From contig NZ_AP024886.1 in assembly GCF_024346975.1 (NCBI RefSeq), positions 558,001 to 622,000 of the forward strand: a DNA stretch of 64,000 nt. Direction: 5' to 3'. Origin of the DNA: Vibrio neonatus (GTDB taxonomy: Bacteria; Pseudomonadota; Gammaproteobacteria; Enterobacterales; Vibrionaceae). Position numbers and translations under genes: made by a program. Within the stretch, counting starts at the first letter, position 1. Each line of letters starts with the position of its first letter. The notes below the pieces were generated by a model. The model searched no databases. It saw nothing but the letters and a program-made list of their open reading frames with translations, and had not been told where the DNA came from. Below are positions 26,262 through 34,243 of this stretch, one piece after another.

Positions 26262-27353
26262 TTAATCAAACATCAAGATGATGTAGGCAAAGAACAAAAT
26301 GAGATGGGTAGCACCGTTGAGAAAGTTTGTTCTTCCACTGCTAAAGCTCACGCTAGTCATTAATAGTGTCGCACCCAATAACACCATTTCAGCGGGGGCG
26401 AGGCCGAGCTGGATGGGTTCGTTCATTACTCCAGAAATCAGCAACACGGCCGGAACGGTGAGTGCAATCGTTGCGAGAACCGAACCAAAGAACAGATTCA
26501 TCGCGCGCTGTAATTGATTGGTCACGGCGGCTTTGACGGCGCCCACCGCTTCAGGGGCGAGAATAATCAAGGCAACAATTAAACCACCTAGAGCCGCAGG
26601 AGCGCCCATTTCTGTGATGCCATCGTTAATTGGAATCGCCAGACTTTTCGCTAACAAAATCACCACCATCAAATAACTCACCAGCATAATGGTGTGGAAT
26701 ATATTGCTGTGCAGAGGGCCATGATGTTCGTGGTGATCTTCATTATCACCATCAATGAAGTAGTCGGTATGGCTACGTGTTTGGATGAACAGGAATACGG
26801 CATACAATGCGATTGAAGCGAGCACTAATGTCCATGTTAGGCTAGTCGACATGTTACCTAGCGAATCCATACTGGTGAAATTAGGCAGTACTAAACACAG
26901 TAATGAGAGTGGAATAATGGCCACCAAGTACGCTTTTATTCCATCAAGGTTGTAGGTTTGGGTATGGTATTTAATACCACCGATTAGCAAGGTGATGCCG
27001 ACAAAGCCATTGAGCACCGCCATCACAACAGCAAACATGGTGTCACGCGCTAGGAAAGGGTTAGATTCTCCTGTCAGCATTACGGACGAGACCATAATGA
27101 CTTCGAGCAAGACAACAGACAGCGTTAATATGAGAGTGCCGTATGGGTCGCCAAGTTTTATCGCCAGCGCATCTGAGTGACGAACAACAGAAAAAATGGC
27201 GCTCATTACCGCGTAAAACAGTACCGCAGTAACCAAAATGTAGGCGAATTGAGATAATTCTCCTGTAAGTAAGTTGTCGCCGAACAGTTTAAAAAACAGC
27301 ACGGCAACAATGCCAAGAGGCAGTTTGTATTCTTGTTTGAGAGCGTTGAGCAT
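26262..27353 (-). CDS. chaA: ChaA-like calcium/cation:proton antiporter
   Basis: A 363-residue, ~11-helix CaCA-superfamily antiporter, close to the 366-residue ChaA length. The two alpha repeats are visible (GTLILTLSVVLLEVIMVSSVM and GGLIVALIILAPEAVGAVKAA, each with the key Glu). A His/Asp/Glu-rich cytoplasmic loop (DGDNEDHHEHHGP) between the halves may sense metal. It exports Ca2+ or Na+/K+ at alkaline pH. The start codon sits next to a hairpin that covers the AAGG ribosome site, and a GAATT-N5-AATTC site lies 187 bp upstream. Confidence 0.88.
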   Translation of the reverse strand: MLNALKQEYKLPLGIVAVLFFKLFGDNLLTGELSQFAYILVTAVLFYAVMSAIFSVVRHSDALAIKLGDPYGTLILTLSVVLLEVIMVSSVMLTGESNPFLARDTMFAVVMAVLNGFVGITLLIGGIKYHTQTYNLDGIKAYLVAIIPLSLLCLVLPNFTSMDSLGNMSTSLTWTLVLASIALYAVFLFIQTRSHTDYFIDGDNEDHHEHHGPLHSNIFHTIMLVSYLMVVILLAKSLAIPINDGITEMGAPAALGGLIVALIILAPEAVGAVKAAVTNQLQRAMNLFFGSVLATIALTVPAVLLISGVMNEPIQLGLAPAEMVLLGATLLMTSVSFSSGRTNFLNGATHLILFFAYIILMFD

Positions 27354-27383
27354 GTTGAGCCTTTATTGAGTAACCGAAGGCTC
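27351..27383 (-). promoter_or_regulatory. hairpin masking the chaA ribosome binding site
   Basis: In the chaA leader, GAGCCTT pairs with AAGGCTC (27377-27383 with 27357-27363 in window coordinates). The AAGG is the only ribosome site, 6-7 nt before the ATG, so translation would depend on melting this stem. Confidence 0.5.
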
Positions 27384-27539
27384 GCTAATGTCCTTTAACG
27401 AGAGTAAATCGGGTGAATACTGCAATTTCCTGTGCAGCAGACGGTTCGTTTCAAATTATGTGTTTAAGCTTTTACGTTTAAAGCGATCTGCGCGCCTAAC
27501 CATGCAGCTAACTTAAAGTGAACCGAGGATTCAGGCCAT

Positions 27540-27554
27540 GAATTAGAGAAATTC
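27540..27554. promoter_or_regulatory. GAATT-N5-AATTC operator before chaA
   Basis: GAATTAGAGAAATTC, identical to the site at 17102. It lies between chaA and the upstream secF gene. Confidence 0.65.
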
Positions 27555-27623
27555 TTTGTTGCTATCAGACGACCAACGGTCGCCTAATAGCGTTCTTAAA
27601 TACGCCGCTAGCTGTGAGCCCTA

Positions 27624-27696
27624 GCAGTAAGCAATAAGAGCAGTAATAAATAAGATCAGTAAGAAATACGAGTAATAAGCGCAGTAAGCAAAAGCT
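27624..27696. repeat. degenerate 16-bp tandem repeat after secF
   Basis: Four to five units of the type GCAGTAAGCAATAAGA lie in tandem immediately downstream of the secF stop codon. There are no spacers or leader, so it is not a CRISPR. Confidence 0.6.
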
Positions 27697-28597
27697 AAGG
27701 CATGCTTTGCAGGGGTTCCTCTTTGTCCAGTTTATAGTGGGAGGGTTTCAAACCCACGCATGTGGGTAAGAGTGTGCCAATAGAGATTGAGGACCATGTA
27801 CCACTGACAATCCCGACGCACAGCGCAATGGCGAAACCTTCTAGTGCACTCCCTCCTAACAACCACAATGCGGAGACTGTGACCAAGGTAGTGCCTGAGG
27901 TGACTAGCGTTCGTGACAAGGTTGATACGATGGACTGATCGAGAAGAGTATCGGTTTCTCCATCTGGCTTGGCGCGAAATACCTCACGGATGCGATCGGA
28001 AATGATGATCGAGTCATTTAGGGAGTAGCCCATCACTGCCAGTAAAGCGGCCAACACAGTTAGGTTGAATTCAATTTGAGTTACCGCAAAAAGCCCTAGC
28101 ACAATGACAATGTCGTAAACCAACGCCGCAATTGAACCTAACGCTAATCGCCATTCAAATCGGTAGCTCAAGTACAGCAAGGTAAGGACGAAACACGCCA
28201 AAATTGCCAAGCCGCCTTGCTCGACCATTTCTAACCCAACCTGAGGACCAATTACACTGCTGTTGGTAATCTGAAAATTACTGTCTACTGGCAACAGTGC
28301 TTGGTTGAGCGTTTTTCGCAAATCGAGGTCGGTATCATTGAAACGCAGCTGCCAATTTCCCTCGTTGCCTGCCGCCGTTACTTGAACATCTTGGCTTAGT
28401 GCTGAATCGAGGTGAGATTTGAGCAGAACTTGAGTGACGTCTGGTTTTGTTTGAATATCGGCGACGACACCTCCGGTAAAGTCGAGCCCCCAATTGAACC
28501 CCTTTGCAACGATGGATGTCATGGAAAGTGTTAATAGAATCAGAGATATTATCGTCATCAATTGACGTATTTTGGTGACGTTAATTGATTTGGTCAT
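27695..28597 (-). CDS. secF: SecF protein-export subunit
   Basis: A 300-residue membrane protein with six helices. The SecF signature near the first helix is WGLDFTGG, and the conserved TM4-5 region reads VMGYSLNDSIIISDRIRE. With SecD it uses proton or sodium flow to complete translocation of proteins through SecYEG. Its ATG overlaps the secD stop by one base (TAATG), so the two are translated together. No yajC or tgt is nearby, which suggests this is a secondary secDF set rather than the housekeeping one. Confidence 0.92.
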   Translation of the reverse strand: MTKSINVTKIRQLMTIISLILLTLSMTSIVAKGFNWGLDFTGGVVADIQTKPDVTQVLLKSHLDSALSQDVQVTAAGNEGNWQLRFNDTDLDLRKTLNQALLPVDSNFQITNSSVIGPQVGLEMVEQGGLAILACFVLTLLYLSYRFEWRLALGSIAALVYDIVIVLGLFAVTQIEFNLTVLAALLAVMGYSLNDSIIISDRIREVFRAKPDGETDTLLDQSIVSTLSRTLVTSGTTLVTVSALWLLGGSALEGFAIALCVGIVSGTWSSISIGTLLPTCVGLKPSHYKLDKEEPLQSMP

Positions 28598-30384
28598 TAC
28601 AGTTTCACCTCATGTGAGGTGTTTCTTCCCCACAAATAATTGATAAGAATTCGAGACGCAAATACGCCGGTAAATAAGCTAGTCAGTAGTCCTAATCCGA
28701 GTGTGATAGCAAAACCTTGAATTGGGCCGTTACCTATTGCATACAAAGCGATGGCAACGATCATGGTGGTGAGGTTGGCATCGAAAATAGAAGAGAATGC
28801 ACTATCGAAGCCTCTATCTATGGCTTGGGAAAAGTTTCTGCCTTCTCGCATTTTGTCTTTGATACGTTCAAAGATAAGTACGTTGGTATCAACAGCCATC
28901 CCCACGGTGAGTACGAGTCCAGCGATGCCTGGAAGTGTTAGTACAGCGCCAGGGATGAGTGCCAACAGGCCAAACAGACACACTAAGTTGATCGTCAGCG
29001 CAGCATTCGCAACCCAACCAAGGCGTCGATACCAACAGGCGATAAACACCAGTGTAAAACCAAGCCCCAAGGCGAGTGCAGCAAAGCCATTTTTGACGTT
29101 TTCAGCCCCAAGAGTGGGTCCGATGGTGCGTTCTTCTACAATGGTGACAGGAGCGGTGAGTGAGCCAGCTCTTAATAGAAGTGCAAGGTTTTGCGCGTCA
29201 GCCATTGACCCTGTGCCGGTGATGCGAAAACGGTTCCCTAGCGTGGATTGAATGGTCGCGACGCTGATCACTTCGCTTTGTTCAATGGATTGCCCGGTTT
29301 CCGTCTGACTGTATTCACTGTACACAGTTGCCATCAGGTTTCCGATATTGCTACGCGAGTGATTGCTTATCAGCCGTCCACCCGTGTTATCAAGCGTGAT
29401 GTTAACTTCGGGTATTCCCATCTCCCCTAGGCTAGCGCGTGCATCGACAATATGTTCGCCCCCCAAGATACTGTTTCTATGCAAAATGACAGGTCGACCA
29501 TCTTGGTCATTAATGGATTTTGTTCGGGTGTTGGCGTTGGGCTCCATATGGTAAAACGCCAGCGATGCCGTGGCGCCGAGAATGTTTTTTGCAGATGTCG
29601 GGTCTTGTACTCCCGGCAGCTCGATGCGAATTCGATTTTCCCCTTGGCGCTGGACTGCGGCTTCCGTGATCCCTAACTCTTCGATGCGACCTCGCATTGT
29701 TTGAAGATTTTGCGTCACCGTCAGCGTCTGAATTGCGCGTTTTTCGTCCTCATTCATTGAGAAAGTTAAACGTTCACCAGATTGGCTAACAGTCCAATGT
29801 GGATACTGCGTTCTTAAGTGGGTTCGAATATCGCCAAGTAATGCTTCGTTATATCGAGTTATGACCACTTCCCCATGCTCTACACGAGCGCGTAGACGAA
29901 ACGTCTGGCGTAGGTCGTCGACCATAGATTGTGCGTGTGCATCAAAGACAGGGGCGAGATCTACGTCTAACAGAAATTGCACACCACCACGCAGATCTAA
30001 TCCGAACTTAATCGGTTGAAAGCCTAGCGAGGTTAGCCAAGAAGGGGCTGAAGACTCAAGTGCAAGGGCAACGGTCTCCGGTGATTGAACGAATTTGGAC
30101 ATTAATGCTTGTGCGGCGGGCTGTTGTCCGCTTGAAGCAAACGTCACAACTAACCGATCGTTGTTTTCGCTAACACTGTGAACATCAATGTTGTTGTCTA
30201 CAAGATAGCGATATACATCATCCGCGTGTGCCGAATGCGTTTGGTTTGAAATGTGCAAAGCTTCACGTTCACCAAAGGTTGAGGGCAGGGCACTGAGTAG
30301 CATCAGTACCACAGACAGCACGAGAACGATGACCTTCCATTTAGCGGAATAATTTATGGGTGCGATTGAGCGCTTTAACTTCAT
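28597..30384 (-). CDS. secD: SecD protein-export subunit
   Basis: A 595-residue membrane protein. TM1 is at ~16-36, then comes the large periplasmic P1 domain with GLDLRGGVQFLLDVD, and five more helices from ~430, including the Asp-containing LTVGMAVDTNVLIFERIKDKMREGR needed for ion coupling. It is the first gene of the secDF pair. The upstream gap has two GAATT-N5-AATTC dyads shared with a divergent gene. In Vibrio alginolyticus the second secDF is preceded by the arrest peptide gene vemP; there is no room for a vemP-size gene here. Confidence 0.92.
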   Translation of the reverse strand: MKLKRSIAPINYSAKWKVIVLVLSVVLMLLSALPSTFGEREALHISNQTHSAHADDVYRYLVDNNIDVHSVSENNDRLVVTFASSGQQPAAQALMSKFVQSPETVALALESSAPSWLTSLGFQPIKFGLDLRGGVQFLLDVDLAPVFDAHAQSMVDDLRQTFRLRARVEHGEVVITRYNEALLGDIRTHLRTQYPHWTVSQSGERLTFSMNEDEKRAIQTLTVTQNLQTMRGRIEELGITEAAVQRQGENRIRIELPGVQDPTSAKNILGATASLAFYHMEPNANTRTKSINDQDGRPVILHRNSILGGEHIVDARASLGEMGIPEVNITLDNTGGRLISNHSRSNIGNLMATVYSEYSQTETGQSIEQSEVISVATIQSTLGNRFRITGTGSMADAQNLALLLRAGSLTAPVTIVEERTIGPTLGAENVKNGFAALALGLGFTLVFIACWYRRLGWVANAALTINLVCLFGLLALIPGAVLTLPGIAGLVLTVGMAVDTNVLIFERIKDKMREGRNFSQAIDRGFDSAFSSIFDANLTTMIVAIALYAIGNGPIQGFAITLGLGLLTSLFTGVFASRILINYLWGRNTSHEVKL

Positions 30385-30575
30385 TTTGGTTGCATCTTAT
30401 TGATTAACGCATACGTAAGTAGCACAGAGTTTATGTATTCAATAAACACAAGTATTAATCAGGTATGAGTTGAAACTAAGGGGTCTGAAGGAGTGTCGAT
30501 GGCACTTTCGCTTGCATCGATAAACCTAACTGTTGGTTACCGAGCCATCTTAGTTTCTTGATTCAATAGAGCTAT

Positions 30576-30590
30576 GGGTTAGAGAAATTC
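30576..30590. promoter_or_regulatory. GAATT-N5-AATTC-type operator, secD-side
   Basis: GGGTTAGAGAAATTC: the right half-site and AGAGA core match the other sites, the left half is degenerate. It is in the secD/30698 divergent gap. Confidence 0.5.
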
Positions 30591-30619
30591 ATATTTGGTT
30601 TGCTCGACTGTTCAGATAT

Positions 30620-30634
30620 GAATTTCTCTAATTC
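30620..30634. promoter_or_regulatory. GAATT-N5-AATTC operator, divergent gap
   Basis: GAATTTCTCTAATTC, the exact reverse complement of the sites at 17102 and 27540. It is 44 bp from the previous site and 64 bp before the ATG at 30698. Confidence 0.65.
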
Positions 30635-30697
30635 CTCGCAGAGATTTGATTTATTCAAAACAATGGAATTTGAATTAATGATTGAGGATAAATCTAC

Positions 30698-31072
30698 ATG
30701 GATTACACAATATATTTAAACGACCGCAAGTATAGAGTTTGCGATATTGGCGAAGGGAGATGCACTCTAGTGCTCAGCTACGCAGAAGGCATAGAGTCTT
30801 TGCATGAGCACTTTAGCCATCCGCTTCTTGAGATAGAAAGAACGATAGTCATTGATATTTCAACCTGTTGGAGCGGAGAAATCGACACACTGTGCGAAAA
30901 CGATCGCTACGAGTTAACCGAAGATGTTCGGTTATTAACGGACATCTTTTGGCTTGATGACTTTGAAATTAAAACGGATCACGGACAAGCCATATTTCAG
31001 GGAATTTCTGAATCCGCTTTGCCGATTGAAAGTAGTATGAGCTGCGCAAGTAGTGGTAATGAGTCATTGTGA
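30698..31072 (+). CDS. hypothetical protein
   Basis: A 124-residue acidic, soluble protein with no signal or membrane helix. The N-terminal half alternates strands (YTIYLNDRKYRVCDIGEGRCTLVLSYAEG). GAGGA lies upstream of the ATG. I do not recognise the family. It is divergent from secD and shares the operator region with it, so it is probably co-regulated with secDF and the next gene. Confidence 0.6.
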   Translation: MDYTIYLNDRKYRVCDIGEGRCTLVLSYAEGIESLHEHFSHPLLEIERTIVIDISTCWSGEIDTLCENDRYELTEDVRLLTDIFWLDDFEIKTDHGQAIFQGISESALPIESSMSCASSGNESL

Positions 31073-31118
31073 TGCGCCAGAATCCAAAGGTGAATTTGAG
31101 TGCTGATTAACCAAATAT

Positions 31119-31133
31119 GACTTTCTCTAATTC
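31119..31133. promoter_or_regulatory. GAATT-N5-AATTC-type operator before the alkylsulfatase-like gene
   Basis: GACTTTCTCTAATTC has one mismatch in the left half-site. It is 87 bp before the ATG at 31220. Confidence 0.6.
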
Positions 31134-31219
31134 ATCGATTTAATCACTGATATTGAGTGTAATGGCGTCATCGAAAGGGGCTAACCCTAAATTATTCCTT
31201 TAACTAGAAGAACGATATT

Positions 31220-32980
31220 ATGCGAAAGATAATTCTCAGCAGTACGCTTTTACTCTCTACTCCATTTGTTGCGGTTGCCGACCAATACAACCTTTCTCTT
31301 CAATATAATCCTATTGTTACGGATAGTGGCATTGTCACTACCAAGCCTGCCGCAACGGTGGATCATTTATGGGACGTAGACGTGCAATCAATCACTCAGA
31401 TAACTGACGGTGTCTATCGTATTGCTGGCTGGGGAATAGGCAACGTTATTGCCGTTGAGGCTCCAGAAGGTTGGATTATCGTTGATACGGGAGACGATGT
31501 AAAAGTAGCGCAAGAGCAACGCAAACAGTTAGAGGAAAAACTGAACAAAGAGATTGATGTTCGCGCTGTTCTTTATACCCATTCACATTATGTGTGGGGC
31601 ACACAGGCTTGGAGTAATGAAAACACCACTATTTATGCTCATGAGTGGATGGAGAAACACCTTTTAGCCGACAATGGCGTGAGCCCTTTAGCGGGAACCT
31701 TTTCTACACGAGTCGCTATTCAATTTGGTTTGTTACACCCAGAAAGCGGGCCCGATGCTTTTCCTAACAAACTCGGTTTTACAATGGACAAGCTAGAGGG
31801 AGAAAAAGGTTACCAATCTCCGACTGTTACTTTTAAGCACAATCAAGTAGAAACTCACACAATAGCGGGGACGGAGGTGATTGTTTTACCTAGCCCTACG
31901 GATGTGACAGACAGTGTTGCCTACTATTTTCCCGAAAAGAGCCTTATGGTGACCAATGCCATGAATGCCGGTTCAATTTTCAATCTCTATACTTTGCGCG
32001 GAGATAGGTACCGTGATCCTATTCGCCTTGTTGATGCTGCAGATTTAGTTCTTTCTTATGACTTTGACCATCACGTTGACATACACGGCGGTGCTAATGT
32101 GACAAAAGAAGCCGCTGAAAATGCCATTTATGAGTTTCGTGACTCGATGCAACTGATACATGACCAAACAATACGCGCAATAAAGCTTGGAAATGACGCT
32201 CAAGGTGCTGCCGAATTTGTGTATATGCCCGCTAACTTGCGAGTGGATAAAGAAACTTATGGGCAAGTTGAAAGCCACGTTAAGCAAGTCTATAACGGTG
32301 TTATGGGGTGGAACGGTTGGGATGTGTACGACATCAACCCTCTCAAGACAAAAACCTTTGCTCATCAATTTATCGAGAGCTTAGGAGGGGTTGAACTGGC
32401 GAATGCACAGGCGAAACAGTCGAATCAGAAACAAACGCTGGAAGGGTGGCAGTGGTCTTTGTATTTAACCTCACAAATACTTGAAATTGATCCTGATAGT
32501 GCCGACGCCAAACATTCTCGTGCAGAAGCTGCCAGAGCACTAGGGCAACGTACTAGTTCAGCCAATGCTCGTGGATTCTATATTTCCGAAGCATTACTTC
32601 ATGAAGGGAAACTTTCATTTGGTGCGCATCATTTGGATAATTATCAAACGCTAACCCAGTTACTCGGCGCAATCACAATGGAAAAGCTAGAGAAATCACC
32701 GATAGAAAATAATGTAGAGTACATCCGTTATTTGGTGGATACACGCAAAGCGGAAGGTTTGTCTTCTCAATTTAACCTAAAGATGAGCGATAGTGAGCAC
32801 GCGTTTGGTATTCAGCTTCGAAATGGCATCATTCAAATTAGCTCTCAATTAAATTCTGGAGTTACCGTTAATTTATCTCACTCGGACTGGAGCGAAGTGT
32901 TACTTGGCAAGACAGAGTTTAAGCAATTAGATAAGTCTCTAGCAGACTTTGATACAGCGCTCATTATTGCTGAGAAATAA
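31220..32980 (+). CDS. alkylsulfatase-like MBL protein with altered zinc motif
   Basis: A 586-residue protein with a signal peptide (LLSTPFVAVA-D). Its order matches SdsA1-type linear alkylsulfatases: metallo-beta-lactamase domain (~60-290), dimerisation domain (~330-450), C-terminal SCP2-like domain (~480-585). The alkylsulfatase block IFNLYTLRG..RDP is present. However, the zinc motif HxHxDH reads H121-S-H123-Y-V125-W126, so Asp and the third His are lost, and the usual Glu before the NLYTLRG block is also not seen (NAMNAGS). It may be a binding protein or use another metal arrangement. A GAATT-N5-AATTC-type site precedes it. Confidence 0.82.
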   Translation: MRKIILSSTLLLSTPFVAVADQYNLSLQYNPIVTDSGIVTTKPAATVDHLWDVDVQSITQITDGVYRIAGWGIGNVIAVEAPEGWIIVDTGDDVKVAQEQRKQLEEKLNKEIDVRAVLYTHSHYVWGTQAWSNENTTIYAHEWMEKHLLADNGVSPLAGTFSTRVAIQFGLLHPESGPDAFPNKLGFTMDKLEGEKGYQSPTVTFKHNQVETHTIAGTEVIVLPSPTDVTDSVAYYFPEKSLMVTNAMNAGSIFNLYTLRGDRYRDPIRLVDAADLVLSYDFDHHVDIHGGANVTKEAAENAIYEFRDSMQLIHDQTIRAIKLGNDAQGAAEFVYMPANLRVDKETYGQVESHVKQVYNGVMGWNGWDVYDINPLKTKTFAHQFIESLGGVELANAQAKQSNQKQTLEGWQWSLYLTSQILEIDPDSADAKHSRAEAARALGQRTSSANARGFYISEALLHEGKLSFGAHHLDNYQTLTQLLGAITMEKLEKSPIENNVEYIRYLVDTRKAEGLSSQFNLKMSDSEHAFGIQLRNGIIQISSQLNSGVTVNLSHSDWSEVLLGKTEFKQLDKSLADFDTALIIAEK

Positions 32981-33056
32981 ATAAGCCTTAGCGTATTTTA
33001 GCATTTTCAATGGTGGTGAATTTCGCCACCGTTGTTGATGTTTTCTTATTTATCCT

Positions 33057-33092
33057 AAGTCGTTTAGGGAATTATCTGTAAACGACTTTTGT
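33057..33092 (+). terminator. terminator after the alkylsulfatase-like gene
   Basis: AAGTCGTTTA (33057-33066) pairs with TAAACGACTT (33079-33088), followed by TTGT. A smaller GGTGG/CCACC stem at 33012-33030 precedes it. The rest of the gap up to 33292 shows nothing else I can support. Confidence 0.65.
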
Positions 33093-33292
33093 CCCAGAGA
33101 CGGGTTAGTGGCCTAGTGCTAATCTGTCTTTGCTCTATTTCTTATCTCTCTATTACGGCAGTGCTTTGACGCTTGCGAATGTCATTGTTGCAATATCACC
33201 CCTAATCTTTTGCCAAAATTCCGGATTATCTCAACGAGAAAATGCGACATCATAGACCTCAGTTACAGATTACAGGCAAATTGGAGAAGAAG

Positions 33293-34201
33293 ATGAGCGC
33301 AACGTTATCAACAGAAATCCCGTCAACAACAAAGTATACACACCAGTACATTGAGGTTTTAGGTTCTAAAATAGCCTATATCGATGTAGGAGAAGGTGAC
33401 CCAATTCTTTTTCTACACGGTCAGCCAACATCGTCGTACTTGTGGCGTAATATCATGCCTCACCTTGAAGGTCAGGGGCGCTTGATTGCACCGGATAACA
33501 TTGGTTTTGGTAAATCTGACCAACCAGATCTAGCGTATACCTTTGAAGACCATTACCGCTATTTTGATGCATTAATGAAGAAACTAGACCTTAATAACAT
33601 TACCCTGGTTGTACACGATTGGGGGTCTGGTCTAGGTCTGCATTACGCACGTCTTAACGAATCAAGAATCAAAGCAATTGTCACGATGGAGGCGCTAATG
33701 GCACCGCTTCTACCGGCTGAAAGCTACGATGCTTACCCAAAGAAAAAGGCTGAGTTTTCTAAGATGGTTCGAGATCCTGTTCAGGGGCGTAAGCTTGTGA
33801 TTGAGGACAATTTCTTTTTGGAAAAAGCATTTCCTGCTGCGATAATTCGTCCACTAGATAAAGAAACTCATGAAGAGTATATGAAGCCATTTCCTACTGA
33901 AAAATCACGCATTCAGGTTTTCCAGTGGCCACGTGAGCTACCCATTGGTGGAGAGCCTGCGGTAACGACTAAAGTTGTTAGCAACTACAACTCATGGCTT
34001 GAAACAACAGAAATTCCTTGGTTATATTTGTATGCGACTCCGGGTTCTCAGAACCCACCAGAGGCGGCGGACTACTGGGAAACTCGTGCAAAAAACATTC
34101 AAATTTCCTACATTGGTGAGGCCATTCACTACGTACAAGAAGATCAGCCATACGCCATTGGTCGTGCTATCTATGATTGGTATCGCCGTATCAATAAATA
34201 G
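33293..34201 (+). CDS. haloalkane dehalogenase (HLD-II-like)
   Basis: A 302-residue alpha/beta-hydrolase from the ATG at 33293 (GGAGAAGA upstream; an in-frame ATG at 33242 has no ribosome site). It resembles LinB: nucleophile Asp109 with Trp110 in VVHDWGS, acid Glu133 in TMEALMAP, and base His279 in EAIHYVQEDQP. The halide-stabilising Asn in HGNPTSS is Gln44 here (HGQPTSSYLWRN). Such enzymes cut carbon-halogen bonds to an alcohol and halide. The Gln change may alter halide binding. It is cytosolic and monocistronic, convergent with a LysR gene. Confidence 0.88.
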   Translation: MSATLSTEIPSTTKYTHQYIEVLGSKIAYIDVGEGDPILFLHGQPTSSYLWRNIMPHLEGQGRLIAPDNIGFGKSDQPDLAYTFEDHYRYFDALMKKLDLNNITLVVHDWGSGLGLHYARLNESRIKAIVTMEALMAPLLPAESYDAYPKKKAEFSKMVRDPVQGRKLVIEDNFFLEKAFPAAIIRPLDKETHEEYMKPFPTEKSRIQVFQWPRELPIGGEPAVTTKVVSNYNSWLETTEIPWLYLYATPGSQNPPEAADYWETRAKNIQISYIGEAIHYVQEDQPYAIGRAIYDWYRRINK

Positions 34202-34243
34202 TTCAACAAGCGGTTGGGGAAATTCATATCGTGCACTAAAGCG

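Noticed and set aside
27624..27696. CRISPR-like short repeats
   Set aside because: Units are adjacent with no spacers, degenerate and only 16 bp; no cas genes.
34211..34225. further GAATT-N5-AATTC site (GGTTGGGGAAATTC region)
   Set aside because: Only one half-site matches and it lies after a stop codon between convergent genes.
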